This document shows positions 27,976 through 36,013 of a stretch of DNA of 64,000 bases, one piece after another. Source of the DNA: Streptomyces sp. V1I1 (GTDB lineage: Bacteria > Actinomycetota > Actinomycetes > Streptomycetales > Streptomycetaceae); NCBI RefSeq assembly GCF_030817355.1, contig NZ_JAUSZH010000001.1, positions 6,138,501 through 6,202,500 on the forward strand. The letters run 5' to 3'. Each line of letters opens with the position of its first letter. Positions within the stretch are counted from its first letter, which is position 1. The notes beneath the pieces are model-generated. The model was given only the letters and a program-made list of their open reading frames with translations, had not been told where the DNA came from and did no database searches. The position numbers and the translations under genes were made by a program.

Positions 27976-28080
27976 CCGGCCCGGGTCTGACCGGCCCGGG
28001 TCTGACCGGCCCGGGTCTGACGGGTCCCGGGTCTGACCGGCCCGGGTCTGACGGGTCCCGGGTCTGACGGGTCCCGGGCC
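27976..28080. repeat. Tandem 15/16-bp repeat between convergent genes
   Basis: Seven units run from stop codon to stop codon: CCGGCCCGGGTCTGA at 27976, 27991, 28006 and 28037; the 16-base variant CGGGTCCCGGGTCTGA at 28021 and 28052; and a partial unit at 28068-28080. Each unit contains the palindrome CCCGGG and matches the last bases of the transpeptidase gene (GGTCTGA), so it probably arose by slippage of that gene's end. The array's last base is part of the opposite gene's stop. Confidence 0.9.
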
Positions 28081-28481
28081 TACGCGTCGACGCCGAGCCG
28101 GCCGCGCAGCAGGGCGGCCAGTGCGTCCGCGAACTCCACCGGATCGACCGGAAGGGTCACCGCGGCGTCCGCACGGCTCCAGGTGGCCAGCCAGGCGTCC
28201 TGTGGGCGGCCGATCAGCAGCAGCACCGGCGGGCAGTTGAAGATCTCGTCCTTGATCTGCCGGCATACGCCCATGCCGCCCGCGGGAACCGTCTCGCCGT
28301 CCAGTACGCAGACGTCGACGCCCCCCTCGTCCAGCGCCTTGAGGACAGCGGGCAGGGTCGCGCACTCCAGGAACTCCACCGGCGGTACGTCGGCCGCCGG
28401 CCTGCGTCCCGCCGCCAACCGGACCTGCTCCCGGGTGCCCGAGTCGTCGCTGTAGACCAGGACCGTGGCAGTCGCCTGCAT
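28080..28481 (-). CDS. Stand-alone degenerate receiver-domain protein
   Basis: 133 residues with a CheY-like fold: beta-1 VLVYSDD, putative phospho-acceptor in VCVLDGETVP, beta-4 VLLLIGR. The conserved Lys after beta-5 is replaced (VTLPVDPVEF) and no DNA-binding or output domain follows. It may be a pseudo-receiver acting through protein contact. It is convergent with the L,D-transpeptidase gene, meeting it across a tandem repeat, and divergent from ctaE. Confidence 0.8.
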   Translation of the reverse strand: MQATATVLVYSDDSGTREQVRLAAGRRPAADVPPVEFLECATLPAVLKALDEGGVDVCVLDGETVPAGGMGVCRQIKDEIFNCPPVLLLIGRPQDAWLATWSRADAAVTLPVDPVEFADALAALLRGRLGVDA

Positions 28482-28638
28482 TGTTCCTCCGTCGTTGGAT
28501 CAGGAACCGATGCGCCGGATGCTACTCCGTCCGACTCCCTGTCAACAGCAGTTCGGGCAGTGCTTCGATGGGCCGTTCGGGCTGGACAAAGCCCACTGAC
28601 ACACCGAACGGCACCCCCCGGAGTGAGGGCGGGATAAG

Positions 28639-28659
28639 CGACCGACATAATGTCGGTCG
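28639..28659. promoter_or_regulatory. Perfect 21-bp palindrome containing the ctaE start codon
   Basis: Arms CGACCGACAT (28639-28648) and ATGTCGGTCG (28650-28659) flank one central A. The ATG of ctaE is the first three bases of the right arm. It could be a repressor site or an mRNA hairpin that hides the start codon. Confidence 0.75.
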
Positions 28660-29270
28660 TGGCGACAGCAACGACAGTAGAAACCGGGCACGCGCACCCG
28701 TCGGTCAATCGGCCGAACCTCACCAGCGTCGGAACCATCATCTGGCTGAGTTCCGAGCTGATGTTCTTCGCGGCCCTCTTCGCGATGTACTTCACCCTGC
28801 GATCGGTGACGGGTGCCGAGTTCTGGAAGACGCAGGCGGATCACCTGAACTTCCCGTTCTCGGCGACGAACACCACGATCCTGGTGCTCTCCTCCCTCAC
28901 CTGCCAGCTCGGCGTCTTCGCCGCTGAGCGGGGCGATGTGAAGAAGCTCCGCACCTGGTTCGTGATCACCTTCGTGATGGGTGCGATCTTCATCGGAGGC
29001 CAGGTCTTCGAGTACACCGAGCTGGTCAAGGACGCGGGCCTCTCGCTCTCGTCCGACCCGTACGGCTCGGTGTTCTACCTGACCACCGGTTTCCACGGCC
29101 TGCACGTGACGGGCGGACTCATCGCCTTCCTGCTGGTTCTCGGGAGGACCTACGCGGCCAGGAGATTCACTCACGAGCAGGCAACCGCCGCCATCGTCGT
29201 GTCCTACTACTGGCACTTCGTCGATGTCGTCTGGATCGGCCTCTTCGCCACGATCTACATGATCAAGTAG
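28650..29270 (+). CDS. ctaE: Cytochrome c oxidase subunit III
   Basis: 206 residues with five membrane helices, typical of the actinobacterial five-helix form ([19 protein letters not shown], then FHGLHVTGG and [14 protein letters not shown]). It stabilises the aa3 oxidase. ATG 28650 lies inside a perfect palindrome and has no close ribosome site (a purine-rich GAGTGAGGGCGGGA lies about 17 bases upstream). A GTG at 28659 is an alternative start. The qcr genes follow 78 bases downstream and are probably co-transcribed. Confidence 0.96.
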   Translation: MSVVATATTVETGHAHPSVNRPNLTSVGTIIWLSSELMFFAALFAMYFTLRSVTGAEFWKTQADHLNFPFSATNTTILVLSSLTCQLGVFAAERGDVKKLRTWFVITFVMGAIFIGGQVFEYTELVKDAGLSLSSDPYGSVFYLTTGFHGLHVTGGLIAFLLVLGRTYAARRFTHEQATAAIVVSYYWHFVDVVWIGLFATIYMIK

Positions 29271-29348
29271 TGGCGTGGGCAGCTCGCTGTCCGAAGCAGA
29301 CACAGTCCAGAAGCATCGACGCAGAAGATCCTGACACCGGGGTAATCC

Positions 29349-30158
29349 GTGAAAAAGCTCTCCGCACGACGACGCCATCCGCTGGCGGCGGTCGTCGTCC
29401 TACTCCTCGCGCTGGCGGCTACTGGGGGGCTGTACGCCGCGTTCGCACCCGCGGACAAGGCGCAGGCCGATGAAACCGCCCAGTCACTCGCCATCAAGGA
29501 GGGCAAGAAGCTCTACACCGTCGGCTGCGCCAGCTGCCACGGAACCGGCGGTCGGGGCACCTCTGACGGCCCGAGCCTGGTCGGCGTCGGCTCCGCCGCC
29601 GTCGACTTCCAGGTCGGCACGGGCCGGATGCCGGCCCAGCAGCCCGGCGCACAGGTGCCGAAGAAGAAGGTCATCTACTCGCAGAGCGAGATCGACCAGC
29701 TCGCGGCGTACGTCGCCTCCCTCGGCGCCGGTCCGATCACGCCGACCGAGAAGCAGTACAGCCCCGAGGGTGCGGACATCGCCAAGGGTGGCGACCTGTT
29801 CCGCACCAACTGCGCCCAGTGCCACAACTTCACCGGTGAGGGCGGTGCCCTGACGGACGGCAAGTACGCCCCGAACCTCGAGGACGTGGACCCCAAGCAT
29901 GTCTACGAGGCCATGCAGACCGGCCCGCAGAACATGCCCTCCTTCCCCGACACGATCCTGCCGGAGCAGCAGAAGCGGGACGTCATCGCGTACCTCCACA
30001 CCGTGAACAGTGGAGAGGCCGAGAGCCCCGGCGGCCTCAAGCTGGGTGGCCTCGGCCCCGTCAGCGAGGGTCTTTTCGGCTGGGTCTTCGGGCTGGGTGC
30101 ACTGATCGCAGTTGCCGTCTGGGTCGCGGCCCACACCGCTAAGGCCAAGAAGTCATGA
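29349..30158 (+). CDS. qcrC: Diheme cytochrome c subunit of the bc1 complex
   Basis: 269 residues. An N-terminal membrane anchor (VVVLLLALAATGGLYA) is followed by two cytochrome c domains with heme sites CASCH and CAQCH, and a C-terminal membrane helix (FGLGALIAVAVWVAAH). In actinobacteria this subunit hands electrons straight to the CuA site of CtaC, replacing soluble cytochrome c. GTG start at 29349. The stop overlaps qcrA as ATGA. Confidence 0.97.
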   Translation: MKKLSARRRHPLAAVVVLLLALAATGGLYAAFAPADKAQADETAQSLAIKEGKKLYTVGCASCHGTGGRGTSDGPSLVGVGSAAVDFQVGTGRMPAQQPGAQVPKKKVIYSQSEIDQLAAYVASLGAGPITPTEKQYSPEGADIAKGGDLFRTNCAQCHNFTGEGGALTDGKYAPNLEDVDPKHVYEAMQTGPQNMPSFPDTILPEQQKRDVIAYLHTVNSGEAESPGGLKLGGLGPVSEGLFGWVFGLGALIAVAVWVAAHTAKAKKS

Positions 30159-31207
30159 GTAGCCAAGAGATTCCAGAAGAGAACCTGCCTGCTGAGCAGG
30201 ACACCGCGCACGGCGCGGTAAAGGTCGCCGACGAGCCGTTCGCGGACCCGGGGCTGCCGCCCCACAAGCCGCGCATCCAGGACATCGACGAGCGGGCCGC
30301 CAAGCGCTCCGAGCGCGCGGTCGCCTTCCTGTTCACGCTGTCGATGCTGGCCACCGTCGCCTTCATCGCCTCGTACGTCATCTTCCCGGTCGACAAGATC
30401 GTGTTCATCTGGCCGATCGGCCATGTGAGCGCGCTCAACTTCGCGCTGGGCACCACGCTCGGCGTCGCGCTCTTCTGTATCGGCGCGGGCGCGGTCCACT
30501 GGGCCCGCACCCTGATGTCCGATGTGGAGGTCGCCGACGAGCGGCACCCCATCGCGGCCGAGCCCGAGGTCAGGGCCAAGGTCATGGCCGACTTCGCGGC
30601 GGGCGCCGAGGAGTCCGGCTTCGGCCGGCGCAAGCTGATCCGCACCACGATGTTCGGCGCGCTGGCGCTGGTGCCGCTCTCCGGTGTGGTGCTGCTGCGC
30701 GACCTGGGCCCGCTGCCCGAGAAGAAGCTGCGGTCCACCCTGTGGGCCAAGGGCAAGCAACTCATCAACATGAACACGAATGAGCCGCTGCGTCCCGAGG
30801 ACATCGTCGTCGGTTCGCTGACCTTCGCCATGCCCGAGGGCCTGGAGGAGGACAGCCACGACTTCCAGAAGGAAATCGCCAAGGCGGCCCTGATGATCGT
30901 CCGAATCCAGCCGGACGACATCAAGGACAAGCGCGAACTCGAGTGGTCGCACGAGGGCATCGTGGCGTACTCGAAGATCTGCACCCACGTCGGCTGCCCG
31001 ATCAGCCTGTACGAGCAGCAGACGCACCACGTGCTCTGCCCCTGCCACCAGTCCACCTTCGACCTCTCCGACGGCGCCCGCGTCATCTTCGGCCCGGCCG
31101 GTCACGCCCTCCCGCAGCTGCGGATCGGCGTGAACGCCGAGGGCAACCTTGAGGCGCTCGGCGACTTCGAAGAGCCCGTCGGTCCTTCCTTCTGGGAGCG
31201 CGGATGA
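30155..31207 (+). CDS. qcrA: Rieske iron-sulfur subunit of the bc1 complex
   Basis: 350 residues with a long cytoplasmic N-terminus, three membrane helices (about 50-75, 90-110 and 165-185) as in actinobacterial Rieske proteins, and a C-terminal 2Fe-2S domain with CTHVGC and CPCHQS. It moves electrons from menaquinol to the cytochrome cc. It overlaps qcrC and qcrB by ATGA, so expression of the three subunits is coupled. Confidence 0.97.
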   Translation: MSSQEIPEENLPAEQDTAHGAVKVADEPFADPGLPPHKPRIQDIDERAAKRSERAVAFLFTLSMLATVAFIASYVIFPVDKIVFIWPIGHVSALNFALGTTLGVALFCIGAGAVHWARTLMSDVEVADERHPIAAEPEVRAKVMADFAAGAEESGFGRRKLIRTTMFGALALVPLSGVVLLRDLGPLPEKKLRSTLWAKGKQLINMNTNEPLRPEDIVVGSLTFAMPEGLEEDSHDFQKEIAKAALMIVRIQPDDIKDKRELEWSHEGIVAYSKICTHVGCPISLYEQQTHHVLCPCHQSTFDLSDGARVIFGPAGHALPQLRIGVNAEGNLEALGDFEEPVGPSFWERG

Positions 31208-32829
31208 GTACTACATCTGAGACGAACCGCAAGGCACCCGCGGGTGAGCGGGTCGCCGACTGGGCGGACGGCCGGCTCGGGATCTACTCCCTGGCCAAGG
31301 CCAACATGCGGAAGATCTTCCCGGACCACTGGTCCTTCATGCTGGGTGAGATCGCCCTCTACAGCTTCATCATCATCATCCTCACGGGTGTGTATCTGAC
31401 GCTGTTCTTCCACCCGAGCATGAACGAGGTCGTGTACGAGGGCTCGTACGTGCCCATGCAGGGCATCCGGATGTCCGAGGCGTACGCCTCGACGCTGGAC
31501 ATCAGCTTCGACGTCCGCGGCGGTCTGCTGATCCGGCAGATCCACCACTGGGCGGCGCTGATCTTCGTCGCGGCCATGATCGTGCACATGATGCGCGTCT
31601 TCTTCACGGGCGCCTTCCGCAAGCCGCGTGAGATCAACTGGCTGTTCGGCTTCCTGCTGCTGGTCCTGGGCATGTTCACCGGCTTCACCGGCTACTCGCT
31701 CCCCGACGACCTGCTGTCCGGTACGGGCGTCCGGTTCATGGAGGGCGCGATTCTCTCCATGCCGATCGTCGGCACGTACCTGTCGTTCTTCCTCTTCGGC
31801 GGGGAGTTCCCCGGCGGGGACTTCGTGAGCCGGTTCTACTCGATCCACGTGCTGCTGCTGCCGGGCATCATGATGGGCCTGCTGGTGGCCCACCTGATCC
31901 TGGTCTTTTACCACAAGCACACGCAGTTCGCGGGCCCCGGACGTACGAACAAGAACGTCGTCGGCATGCCGCTGCTGCCGGTCTACATGGCCAAGGCCGG
32001 AGGCTTCTTCTTCCTGGTCTTCGGCATCATCTCGATCATCGCCGCGGTCGCTTCGATCAACCCGATCTGGGCTCTCGGCCCCTACCGTCCGGACCAGGTG
32101 TCCACCGGCGCTCAGCCGGACTGGTACATGGGCTTCTCGGAGGGCCTGATCCGGGCCATGCCCGGCTGGGAGATCAACTTCGCGGGCCACACCCTCGCTC
32201 TGGGCGTGTTCATCCCGCTGATGATCTTCCCGATGATCCTTGCGGTGATCGCGGTCTACCCCTTCGTCGAGTCCTGGATCACCGGGGACAAGCGCGAGCA
32301 CCACATCCTGGACCGCCCGCGCAACGCCCCGACCCGTACGGCCTTCGGTGTGGCCTGGCTGACCTGGTACGTCATCCTGCTGATCGCCGGTGGAAACGAC
32401 ATGGTCGCCATCTTCTTCCACCTGTCGATCAACCACATCACCTGGTTCGCCCGGATCGCCTTCTTCGTCGGCCCGGTGATCGCCTTCATCATCACCAAGC
32501 GGATCTGCCTCGGTCTCCAGCGCCGCGACCGGGACAAGGTGCTGCACGGACGCGAGTCCGGCATCATCAAGCGCCTGCCGCACGGTGAGTTCGTCGAGAT
32601 CCATGAGCCGCTCTCGCAGGGCGAGCTGTACAAGCTCACCTCGCACGAGCAGTACAAGCCGGCCGAGATCGGCCCGACGGTCGACGAGAACGGCGTCGAG
32701 CGCAAGGTGAAGCTCACGGAGAAGCTGCGAGCCAAGCTCAGCAAGGGCTACTACGGGGGAGACAGCCAGATCCCCAAGCCCACGGTCGAGGAGTACAAGG
32801 AGATCACGAGCGGCCACGGCCACCACTGA
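31204..32829 (+). CDS. qcrB: Cytochrome b subunit of the bc1 complex
   Basis: 541 residues. Eight membrane helices carry heme b ligand His residues in IRQIHHWAALIF and LLVAHLILVFYHKH. PDWYMGF stands in place of the PEWY motif of quinol oxidation. A long hydrophilic C-terminal extension is typical of actinobacteria. It is the last gene of qcrC-qcrA-qcrB, and a hairpin follows about 30 bases on. Confidence 0.97.
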   Translation: MSTTSETNRKAPAGERVADWADGRLGIYSLAKANMRKIFPDHWSFMLGEIALYSFIIIILTGVYLTLFFHPSMNEVVYEGSYVPMQGIRMSEAYASTLDISFDVRGGLLIRQIHHWAALIFVAAMIVHMMRVFFTGAFRKPREINWLFGFLLLVLGMFTGFTGYSLPDDLLSGTGVRFMEGAILSMPIVGTYLSFFLFGGEFPGGDFVSRFYSIHVLLLPGIMMGLLVAHLILVFYHKHTQFAGPGRTNKNVVGMPLLPVYMAKAGGFFFLVFGIISIIAAVASINPIWALGPYRPDQVSTGAQPDWYMGFSEGLIRAMPGWEINFAGHTLALGVFIPLMIFPMILAVIAVYPFVESWITGDKREHHILDRPRNAPTRTAFGVAWLTWYVILLIAGGNDMVAIFFHLSINHITWFARIAFFVGPVIAFIITKRICLGLQRRDRDKVLHGRESGIIKRLPHGEFVEIHEPLSQGELYKLTSHEQYKPAEIGPTVDENGVERKVKLTEKLRAKLSKGYYGGDSQIPKPTVEEYKEITSGHGHH

Positions 32830-32860
32830 TCCCACCCGACCGCGAGGTCGCCGCAGCTGG

Positions 32861-32887
32861 AGCCCCGTCCATTCGTCGGACGGGGCT
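32861..32887 (+). terminator. Hairpin terminator of the qcr operon
   Basis: A perfect 10-bp stem (AGCCCCGTCC / GGACGGGGCT) with a 7-base loop, followed by CTTCGCTGTCT, lies between qcrB and trpD. Confidence 0.85.
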
Positions 32888-32954
32888 CTTCGCTGTCTGC
32901 TGGGCTGGATAGGGTGGACCCATCCCTATTCGGCTGTGGACCCAGGAGTGGACC

Positions 32955-34019
32955 ATGAACGTTGTGACCCCGGTCGGCGGCGACAGCGTGGCGGACCTCT
33001 CCTGGCCCCAGGTGCTGAACGCTCTCCTCGACAACCGCGACCAGAGCGCGGAGGCCACCGCGTGGGCCATGGACCGCATCCTCAGCGGCGAGGCGACGAA
33101 CGCGCAGATCGCAGGCTTCGCGGTGGCCCTGCGCGCCAAGGGCGAGACCGTCGAGGAGATCTCCGGTCTCGTACGGACCATGTACGCGCACGCGAACCTG
33201 ATCGAGGTGCCCGGGCCGAGCGTCGACATCGTCGGGACCGGCGGCGACGGTGCCAAGACCGTGAACATCTCCACGATGTCCGCGATCGTGGTCGCGGGGA
33301 CGGGTGCGAAGGTCGTCAAGCACGGCAACCGCGCCGCGTCGTCGGCGAGCGGTGCGTCCGACGTACTGGAGAAGCTCGGCGTCAATCTCGAGCTCACCCC
33401 GCAGCGGGTCGCCCAGGTCGCGGAAGAGGCGGGCATCACCTTCTGCTTCGCGGTGAAGTTCCACCCGGCCCTGCGGCATGTGGCGGCCGCCCGTAAGGAG
33501 CTGGGCATCCGCACCACTTTCAACTTCCTCGGCCCGCTCACCAACCCGGCGAAGGTGAAGGCGCAGGCCACCGGTGTCGCGGACGCGCGGATGGCGCCGA
33601 TTCTGGCCGGTGTACTGGCCGAGCGCGGTTCCTCGGCGCTGGTCTTCCGCGGCGACGACGGCCTCGACGAGCTGACCACGACGGCGACCTCCCGGGTGTG
33701 GGTGGTACGGGACGGGGCGGTGCGCGAGGAGGCCTTCGACCCGCGGGACATCGGCATCAGCCTCGTGCCGGTCGAGGCCCTGCGCGGCGCCGACGCATCG
33801 TTCAACGCGGATGTCGCGCGTCGGCTGCTCGGCGGCGAGACCGGGCCCGTACGGGACGCGGTGCTGCTCAACTCGGCGGCGGCTCTCGTCGCGCTGGAGC
33901 CGACGCACGGCACGCTGAACGAGCAGCTGGCGGCGGGCATCGAAAGGGCCGCCGAGTCGATCGACTCGGGTGCGGCCAGAGCAGTGCTCGAGCGGTGGGT
34001 GGCCGCGAGTAACGCCTGA
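32955..34019 (+). CDS. trpD: Anthranilate phosphoribosyltransferase
   Basis: 354 residues. It joins anthranilate to PRPP in tryptophan synthesis. The PRPP loop [30 protein letters not shown] and the [10 protein letters not shown] segment are all present. ATG 32955 follows AGGAG. It is single, not in a trp operon; a fused trpE-trpG gene lies about 26 kb away in this window. A two-part hairpin follows the stop. Confidence 0.96.
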   Translation: MNVVTPVGGDSVADLSWPQVLNALLDNRDQSAEATAWAMDRILSGEATNAQIAGFAVALRAKGETVEEISGLVRTMYAHANLIEVPGPSVDIVGTGGDGAKTVNISTMSAIVVAGTGAKVVKHGNRAASSASGASDVLEKLGVNLELTPQRVAQVAEEAGITFCFAVKFHPALRHVAAARKELGIRTTFNFLGPLTNPAKVKAQATGVADARMAPILAGVLAERGSSALVFRGDDGLDELTTTATSRVWVVRDGAVREEAFDPRDIGISLVPVEALRGADASFNADVARRLLGGETGPVRDAVLLNSAAALVALEPTHGTLNEQLAAGIERAAESIDSGAARAVLERWVAASNA

Positions 34020-34036
34020 GGCTGCGGTGGCGTGAG

Positions 34037-34083
34037 GCAAGGCGTGGTTCGGTTCCTGTCTCAGGAACTGGACCTCGCCTTGC
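34037..34083 (+). terminator. Two-part hairpin after trpD
   Basis: An outer 8-bp stem (GCAAGGCG / CGCCTTGC) and an inner 7-bp stem (GTTCCTG / CAGGAAC) are separated by equal 7-base internal loops. It is likely the trpD terminator. Its 3' end overlaps the proposed -35 of the next transcript, so a regulatory role is also possible. Confidence 0.5.
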
Positions 34084-34108
34084 ATGCTGTGGGACGTATG
34101 GCAGGATG
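34080..34108 (+). promoter_or_regulatory. Probable vegetative promoter of the riboswitch transcript
   Basis: TTGCAT at 34080-34085 and CAGGAT at 34102-34107 are 16 bases apart. A start near 34115 would put the riboswitch at the very 5' end of the RNA. Confidence 0.5.
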
Positions 34109-34115
34109 CTCTTCA

Positions 34116-34238
34116 AGGTCATGAGTGACAGCGATTACGGCCCCGGCTCGCTGTCCGGCAACCCTCCGTCCGTGGCGGGGTGCCCCGGGTGAAGACCAGG
34201 CCGTAGGCAGCGAGGTCTGCGGCAAGCGCGGACCCCTG
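34116..34238 (+). promoter_or_regulatory. SAM-IV-type S-adenosylmethionine riboswitch
   Basis: The conserved core is recognisable: GGTCATGAGTGACAGCG at the 5' end, CTGTCCGGCAACCCTCCG, GGCGGGGTGCCCCGGGTGA, GACC closing P1, and a 3' GCGGCAAGCGCGGACCCC for the pseudoknotted part. GGTC (34117-34120) pairs with GACC (34194-34197), and GACAGCG pairs with CGCTGTC as P2. SAM-IV elements control sulfur-metabolism genes in actinobacteria. The next gene is a cysteine-desulfurase-like enzyme, which should be turned off when SAM is plentiful. About 220 bases of leader follow before the start codon. Confidence 0.88.
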
Positions 34239-34275
34239 CAAGCCCTGGGGTCCTGGTCCTCAAGGGAGCAGTCTC

Positions 34276-34296
34276 GTGAGCAAGCGAATGCGATAG
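34276..34296 (+). other. Possible six-codon upstream ORF in the riboswitch leader
   Basis: GTG AGC AAG CGA ATG CGA TAG, with an AAGGGAG site 7 bases before the GTG. It lies between the riboswitch and the enzyme start. It could couple translation to expression or be chance. Confidence 0.25.
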
Positions 34297-34401
34297 GGCT
34301 ACACGCCCCTTCTTCAGTACGCCTCCGTGCGGCAGTTGCCGTGTGTTCGAGGCAACCCCTGTGCGCCGAGCGGCCGTTGAGGCGCGCAGGTCCTACCGAA
34401 G

Positions 34402-34437
34402 CCTCCCCCTGACTTCGTCGGGGGGACCCCCAGCCTC
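34402..34437 (+). repeat. C-rich/G-rich palindromic repeat in the leader
   Basis: CCTCCCCCTGACTTCG followed by TCGGGGGGACCCCCAGCC folds as a hairpin about 20 bases before the start codon. It is a member of the intergenic repeat family seen elsewhere in the window and could serve as part of the riboswitch expression platform. Confidence 0.65.
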
Positions 34438-34458
34438 GTCCTGCCGGGAGATACCGCC

Positions 34459-35898
34459 ATGTCCGCACGCCCGAACGCCGTTGCCTCCGCTGCCACCGCC
34501 ACCGCCACCGCTGTCGCCCCCGCCGAGTCCGACCCTGCCTGTGCCGCGCCACTGCCCGTCCTCGGCCGGGACGTCACCGTCCCGCTCGTCACCGGCGGCG
34601 AAGTCACCTACGCCGCACTCGACTACGCGGCGAGCGCCCCGGCCCTGCAGCGGGTGTGGGACGACGTCGCTGCCTACGCCCCGTACTACGGCAGCGTGCA
34701 CCGCGGCGCCGGGTACCTCTCGCAGCTGTCCACCGACCTCTTCGAGAACAGCCGGGTCACGGTCGCGGAGTTCCTCGACTGCCGCCCGGACGACCAGGTC
34801 GTCTTCACCCGCTCCACGACCGACTCGCTGAACCTGCTGGCGGCCGTGATCCCCGCCGACTGCGAGGTCTTCGTCTTCGAGACCGAGCACCACGCCTCGC
34901 TGCTGCCGTGGGGGTCCCCCCACGCCGCAGGGCGTAGGGGGAGAGATGCCCGGGTGACGTATCTGAACGCGCCGCGTACGCCGGCGGAGGCGGTGCAGAC
35001 GCTGGAGCGCGCGCTCGCCGAACGTGACTCGTACGGCCCGGCATTGGTCTGCGTGACCGGTGCGTCCAATGTCACCGGTGAGCTGTGGCCGGTGAAGGAG
35101 CTCGCGGCCGCCGCGCACGCCCACGGCGCGCGGATCGTGCTCGACGCGGCTCAGCTCGCGCCCCACCACCCCGTGTCCGTACAGGAGCTGGACGTCGACT
35201 GGGTCGCCTTCTCCGGGCACAAGCTGTACGCGCCGTTCGGCTCGGGCGTGCTGGCCGGCCGTGCGGACTGGCTTCGGGACGCGGAGCCGTACCTCGCCGG
35301 CGGCGGTGCCTCGCGCAAGGTCGCGAGGCGCGCGGACGGCGGCGTGGACGTCGACTGGCACACCACGGCCGCCCGCCACGAGGCCGGTTCGCCGAACGTC
35401 ATCGGTGTCTACTCCATCGCCTCCGCCTGCAAGGCGCTCACCGAGGCGGGCTTCGACAACCTGGTCGCCCGGGAGCAGCACCTCGTCGCGAAGGTCCGCG
35501 CGGGCCTGGCCGAGGTGGCCGAGGTGAAGGTGCTCTCGCTGTTCGGGGACGACGCTCCTCGGGTGGGCGTCATCTCCTTCGTCGTCGAGGGCTGGAACAG
35601 CTCGCACTTCGCGGCCGCGCTCTCTGCGGAGTACGGCATCGGCGTACGGGACGGGCTGTTCTGCGCGCACCCGCTGGTGCGGACCCTGCTGGGCAGCGAC
35701 CCGCAGGACCCGGGCGAGTGCGGCGCTCCGGAGGCCGAGCCGGGCGAACGCTCGCTCAACGCGATCCGCGTGAGCTTCGGGGCGGGTACGCCGGACGAGC
35801 ATGTGGAGCGTTTCGTACGGGCGGTGAAGGAGCTGGTGCGCGAGGGCGCCAAGTGGAACTACCGCACGGAGGACGGCCGCTGCGTCCCCGCCGTGTGA
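34459..35898 (+). CDS. Class V aminotransferase (cysteine-desulfurase-like), SAM-riboswitch controlled
   Basis: 479 residues, PLP fold type I. The PLP lysine is in DWVAFSGHKLYAPFG, the stacking His in FETEHHASLLPW, and LDAAQLAPHHP carries the cofactor Asp. IGVRDGLFCAHPLV holds a Cys in the region where desulfurases keep theirs, but activity is not proven. The ATG has a GGGAG site. The leader riboswitch indicates a sulfur-amino-acid role. Between residues 151 and 163 the chain reads GSPHAAGRRGRDA, encoded by an in-frame copy of an intergenic repeat (34910-34945), so the protein carries a repeat-derived loop. Confidence 0.92.
   Translation: MSARPNAVASAATATATAVAPAESDPACAAPLPVLGRDVTVPLVTGGEVTYAALDYAASAPALQRVWDDVAAYAPYYGSVHRGAGYLSQLSTDLFENSRVTVAEFLDCRPDDQVVFTRSTTDSLNLLAAVIPADCEVFVFETEHHASLLPWGSPHAAGRRGRDARVTYLNAPRTPAEAVQTLERALAERDSYGPALVCVTGASNVTGELWPVKELAAAAHAHGARIVLDAAQLAPHHPVSVQELDVDWVAFSGHKLYAPFGSGVLAGRADWLRDAEPYLAGGGASRKVARRADGGVDVDWHTTAARHEAGSPNVIGVYSIASACKALTEAGFDNLVAREQHLVAKVRAGLAEVAEVKVLSLFGDDAPRVGVISFVVEGWNSSHFAAALSAEYGIGVRDGLFCAHPLVRTLLGSDPQDPGECGAPEAEPGERSLNAIRVSFGAGTPDEHVERFVRAVKELVREGAKWNYRTEDGRCVPAV
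34910..34945 (+). repeat. Intergenic-type palindromic repeat inside a coding sequence
   Basis: GGGGGTCCCCCCACGCC, then GCAGGGCGTAGGGGG, matches the intergenic copy at 53470-53502 with only two one-base indel-type differences. It is read through in frame by the aminotransferase gene. Confidence 0.85.
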
Positions 35899-35921
35899 CG
35901 CCGGGCTCCGCCCCGGACCCG

Positions 35922-35953
35922 AACAAGCCCGCGCCGGAAGGCGCGGGCTTGTT
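35922..35953 (+). terminator. Perfect 14-bp hairpin terminator
   Basis: AACAAGCCCGCGCC, loop GGAA, then GGCGCGGGCTTGTT, just after the aminotransferase. The flanking A and T bases give it bidirectional character. A GGGCTCCGCCCCGGACCC repeat lies directly before it. Confidence 0.92.
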
Positions 35954-36013
35954 GCGTATGCGGCGGAGGCGGAACGCCCCCGAACCCGGGCGGCAGCTTC
36001 GCGCCGCGACGCG

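Noticed and set aside
34061..34552. 163-residue minus-strand frame in the trpD-aminotransferase gap
   Set aside because: It is antisense to the SAM riboswitch and has no coding bias or domain.
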